The position numbers were made by a program, and so were the translations under genes. This document shows, in pieces, positions 62,901-64,000 of a stretch of 64,000 nucleotides of DNA; position 1 is the first letter of the stretch, and each line of letters begins with the position of its first letter. Below the pieces are notes generated by a model. It did no database searches. It was not told where the DNA came from and was given only the letters and a program-made list of their open reading frames with translations. This stretch comes from CAZSHG01 sp964606695 [NCBI: uncultured bacterium] (GTDB taxonomy: Bacteria > UBP14 > UBA6098), in contig CAZSHG010000003.1 in assembly GCA_964606695.1 (NCBI GenBank), positions 109,913 through 173,912 on the forward strand, written 5' to 3'.

Positions 62901-64000
62901 ATCTCCCGCGCGGACATCACCGGAAGCATCGCCGTTAATCTGGAAACGCGCGCCAGTCCAGCAGATGTAATCCGTTGTTGGCGTTATATCACTGGTTAAA
63001 CCGGCAAAATCTGTTCCGGAACCATTGCCATCATCGACATAGGTAAGATATAATCCATGATCGTAATCAAATGTAGTGTTATCGCCGCCGCCGGCAACAT
63101 ACATCGTGTAGGAATAATTTTCGTCATATACTCGAATGTCTGTAGTGTGGGTTGTCGGTTCGATGTAGGTCCCTGCGTCCTGCCATAAAGAAGCGCTGGC
63201 GCCAGCTTGCCAGTCGTAATTTGTCCCATCGTAAGTGAGGACGTCGCCCGCGGCACTCGGAGTATTTCCGTCGGAGTCGAGTATGTCGTTCGTGCCCATT
63301 TCGCTAAGATCGAGGTTGCCGGTAATTCCGACATTGCCTGCGAAGTAACCGGCCCAATTGGTCGTTCCGCCAGAAGCTTCGGCATAAACACCATAATTCG
63401 TGCCTGCGGCTGCTTCGTCGGCGATAAAATACCCGCCGTAACCATTGGCTACTTGAGCGTTACCGTAAACTGCCGCTCCATTTTGGCTTGTATAGGAAAC
63501 CGTTCCGCTTCCAACCAAGCCGGTAACACCCATTTTCGTTCCCATGCTTATTCCGACTACACCTGCATATCCGTTCGAGCTGGAGCCTTTAACACCGGTT
63601 CCGGCATCGCTTGCGAGACCATAGACACCACAACCCGTAGAACCGGTCGCGTCGGTTTCGCCCTTGATACCGATTGCAAAAGCGCTTGTGCTGTTATTAT
63701 AACCGTAAATTGCCTGACCTCCCCAGTCCATATCGGGGTTTGCGGTAACACGAATGCCGTAACCGGTATTGGTTAGACCGGACATAGTTATTCTTAATCC
63801 TGTTGCAGCGTCGGTAGCGGAACTGCCATAGAAAATATAACTTTGGCCTGCGTCATAAACCCTGGCGTTAGTGTTTTCATCTGCTCTAATATAGGTTGTT
63901 ACATCCTGCCACAGAACGTCAGCGCTTTCGGCAAAGCCGGTGATTACGTCGCTGACCGTGCCGCCGCCGTCGGTTACGGCGAAGGTGTTCGTCGCGTCAG
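59904..64000 (-). CDS. Tail-fibre-like secreted surface protein with RRRPT C-terminal module (N-terminus beyond window)
   Basis: The frame is open from the right edge to the stop at 59904; the ATG at 63785 is internal, because coding with the same repeat style (LWQDVTTYIRADENTNARVYD) continues upstream to 64000. About 1365 residues are visible. The shaft has repeated L-W-x-D-x-x-x-Y-I-x-P units, YGVYG/YGYIGGSSYGVYG stretches and GYAGYFxGNVxxTG. The C-terminal module (GVFGG, R-R-R-P-T at about 60870, AWGDLFGADIHGKIYGTYIEGG, GEGLYFQDGNLTVG) is clearly homologous to that of the 50335 gene, followed by an Asp/Glu/Lys-rich helical tail. The signal peptide presumably lies outside the window. Confidence 0.75.
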   Translation of the reverse strand, partial: DATNTFAVTDGGGTVSDVITGFAESADVLWQDVTTYIRADENTNARVYDAGQSYIFYGSSATDAATGLRITMSGLTNTGYGIRVTANPDMDWGGQAIYGYNNSTSAFAIGIKGETDATGSTGCGVYGLASDAGTGVKGSSSNGYAGVVGISMGTKMGVTGLVGSGTVSYTSQNGAAVYGNAQVANGYGGYFIADEAAAGTNYGVYAEASGGTTNWAGYFAGNVGITGNLDLSEMGTNDILDSDGNTPSAAGDVLTYDGTNYDWQAGASASLWQDAGTYIEPTTHTTDIRVYDENYSYTMYVAGGGDNTTFDYDHGLYLTYVDDGNGSGTDFAGLTSDITPTTDYICWTGARFQINGDASGDVRAGDFRLNGTDTWDGDDGAIYVDVGMGTGTVSGNPNGIYIDYAQGTGHGIEVNHISSGSGNSIRINHNSGAGAALYVDNSGTGYGAIFDGGYVGINTTTPAQDLDVLGRVRFNDPSYEDVRYIEIYSSSANYIQATNDLYINTNATTGGIILSTPSASPSGLQIKAGGTSGTQYVRFDANNQRVNIGTTTEPYTPSYKFEVYESSTASGSRAIYGNVATPTSGANSAYAIRGQVTSGDGYAYGVYGYSYTGTPSASGRSYGVAGYAGNATSGWNYGVHATLNGSNDGAAIYGIDRTGGASDAAISGTYAGYFRGNVNITGNLTVSGSYPSLWTDAGSYIEPTTATNFEIWDDGTGYGQWYMAGTSCSAIAWLTNTNTEAEIATEGYWGLFGATTSSSAYGVYADNSTDGGDAIIAYGGNVSTVLEGTSGDGLVAGTDEASGFGIIGSWYDGAGSANTDFNVGYIGGDTRAIEGAYKDNGPWGAVGDASYGIYGSNGAGTNYGYIGGSSYGVYGTDGTNYGALGSASYGLYARADASSDYAGYFYGDVYMTGPSAQNSRRLYVYKSNIVASTEQAIYAYQYNSTDLTYCSAVYGYSGSSSDGSDYDEAGMRGAVKGYAYYGDPYSAGVAGLSYHDYNRSSGVFGGDNSLNTEWGALAYRNSGGTDYGGYFNGGYTGGAGRRRPTAGNSEGLDGMPHINVGIGAWGDLFGADIHGKIYGTYIEGGRYALYTNGDRFTNGLDVHLTDVGEDDMAVSYTTTSIEAKISADGVNSLSDGSRRVEFDSEFKKLVDPAKRVTVTVTPLGCCNGVYLSEVDEDGFTVVENNGGRSDIEFMWIAIARRIDARDKDQLAREVVSSNYTSKLARGLHCDSDKLSDGEGLYFQDGNLTVGVHESKQINEGFVSLKSQFVEQPEARSYEEWKVAFASFGEDISIIKSDFDQMVKDKMSERAEQEQSLEEIHKPEPATSAIRNNTIVAEEKTPHEGVRDNKIANTAEPVLNDVEIK

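Noticed and set aside
63785-63785. ATG at 63785 as the start of the right-most fibre gene
   Set aside because: The frame continues without a stop to the window edge with the same kind of repeat sequence, and no signal peptide or ribosome site is at 63785.
50335-64000. Prophage tail-fibre region
   Set aside because: Genes carry Sec signal peptides and no capsid, terminase, integrase or other tail genes are present.
1-64000. tRNA, rRNA, tmRNA or insertion sequence
   Set aside because: No cloverleaf, rRNA core motif, transposase-like product or flanking terminal inverted repeats were seen in the intergenic regions.

Overview
The window is one contiguous stretch of a bacterial chromosome with moderate GC genes and AT-rich promoters. 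The organism looks like an anaerobic, Gram-negative bacterium. Outer-membrane machinery points to two membranes: a patatin-Omp85 protein, signal-peptide proteins thousands of residues long, and a FlgD/gliding-type C-terminal domain. Anaerobic metabolism is indicated by a ferredoxin-dependent 2-oxoacid oxidoreductase, a flavodiiron protein with its rubredoxin-type partner, and formiminotransferase-cyclodeaminase enzymes. The huge Ig/PKD-repeat and tail-fibre-like secreted proteins are typical of FCB-group bacteria and related uncultured candidate phyla (WOR-3-like, Zixibacteria-like and similar). That placement is inference; there is no rRNA or tRNA gene here to settle it.

Layout. 1-3.6 kb: a partial membrane protein, a small barrel-like secreted protein and polA. 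3.6-5.4 kb: a possible 35-residue basic protein, a TrmB-family regulator and an unknown gene convergent with it. 5.5-15.4 kb: one gene for a 3286-residue secreted protein with a von Willebrand A domain, PKD-like and Ig-like repeats, two inserted domains and a C-terminal FlgD/gliding-type domain. 15.5-20.9 kb: coaX, a PHP phosphoesterase and smc. 20.9-22.4 kb: thioredoxin, a TlpA-like lipoprotein and an OsmC-like protein. 22.7-29.0 kb: a tightly overlapping operon of a solenoid-like repeat protein, an SDR enzyme, a HEAT-repeat protein and a patatin-POTRA-barrel protein. 29.0-31.5 kb (minus): MATE transporter and MoxR ATPase. 32.0-34.6 kb: aminotransferase, TrmO-like, FmdB-like, half-size GDT1-like and NYN-domain genes. 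34.7-42.8 kb (minus): PHP phosphoesterase, cyclodeaminase, a small membrane protein with an apparent AUA start, a formiminotransferase-cyclodeaminase with an inserted C2H2 finger, DUF58, MgtE, and the flavodiiron/high-molecular-weight-rubredoxin pair. 43.0-45.7 kb: the 2-oxoacid:ferredoxin oxidoreductase operon.

The right third (45.8-64.0 kb, minus) is a surface-protein locus: a protein of InlB-type repeats and three tail-fibre-like proteins. Two of the latter share a signal peptide and N-terminal module. Two (one running off the window) share a previously unfamiliar C-terminal module of about 290 residues, whereas the third ends in a DNRLRE-type domain. This modular N/C arrangement, the split-module insertions in the 3286-residue protein, and the solenoid-SDR-HEAT-patatin/Omp85 operon are the best candidates for undescribed biology. 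Intrinsic terminators are common and clear, and several promoters match the sigma-70 consensus well.
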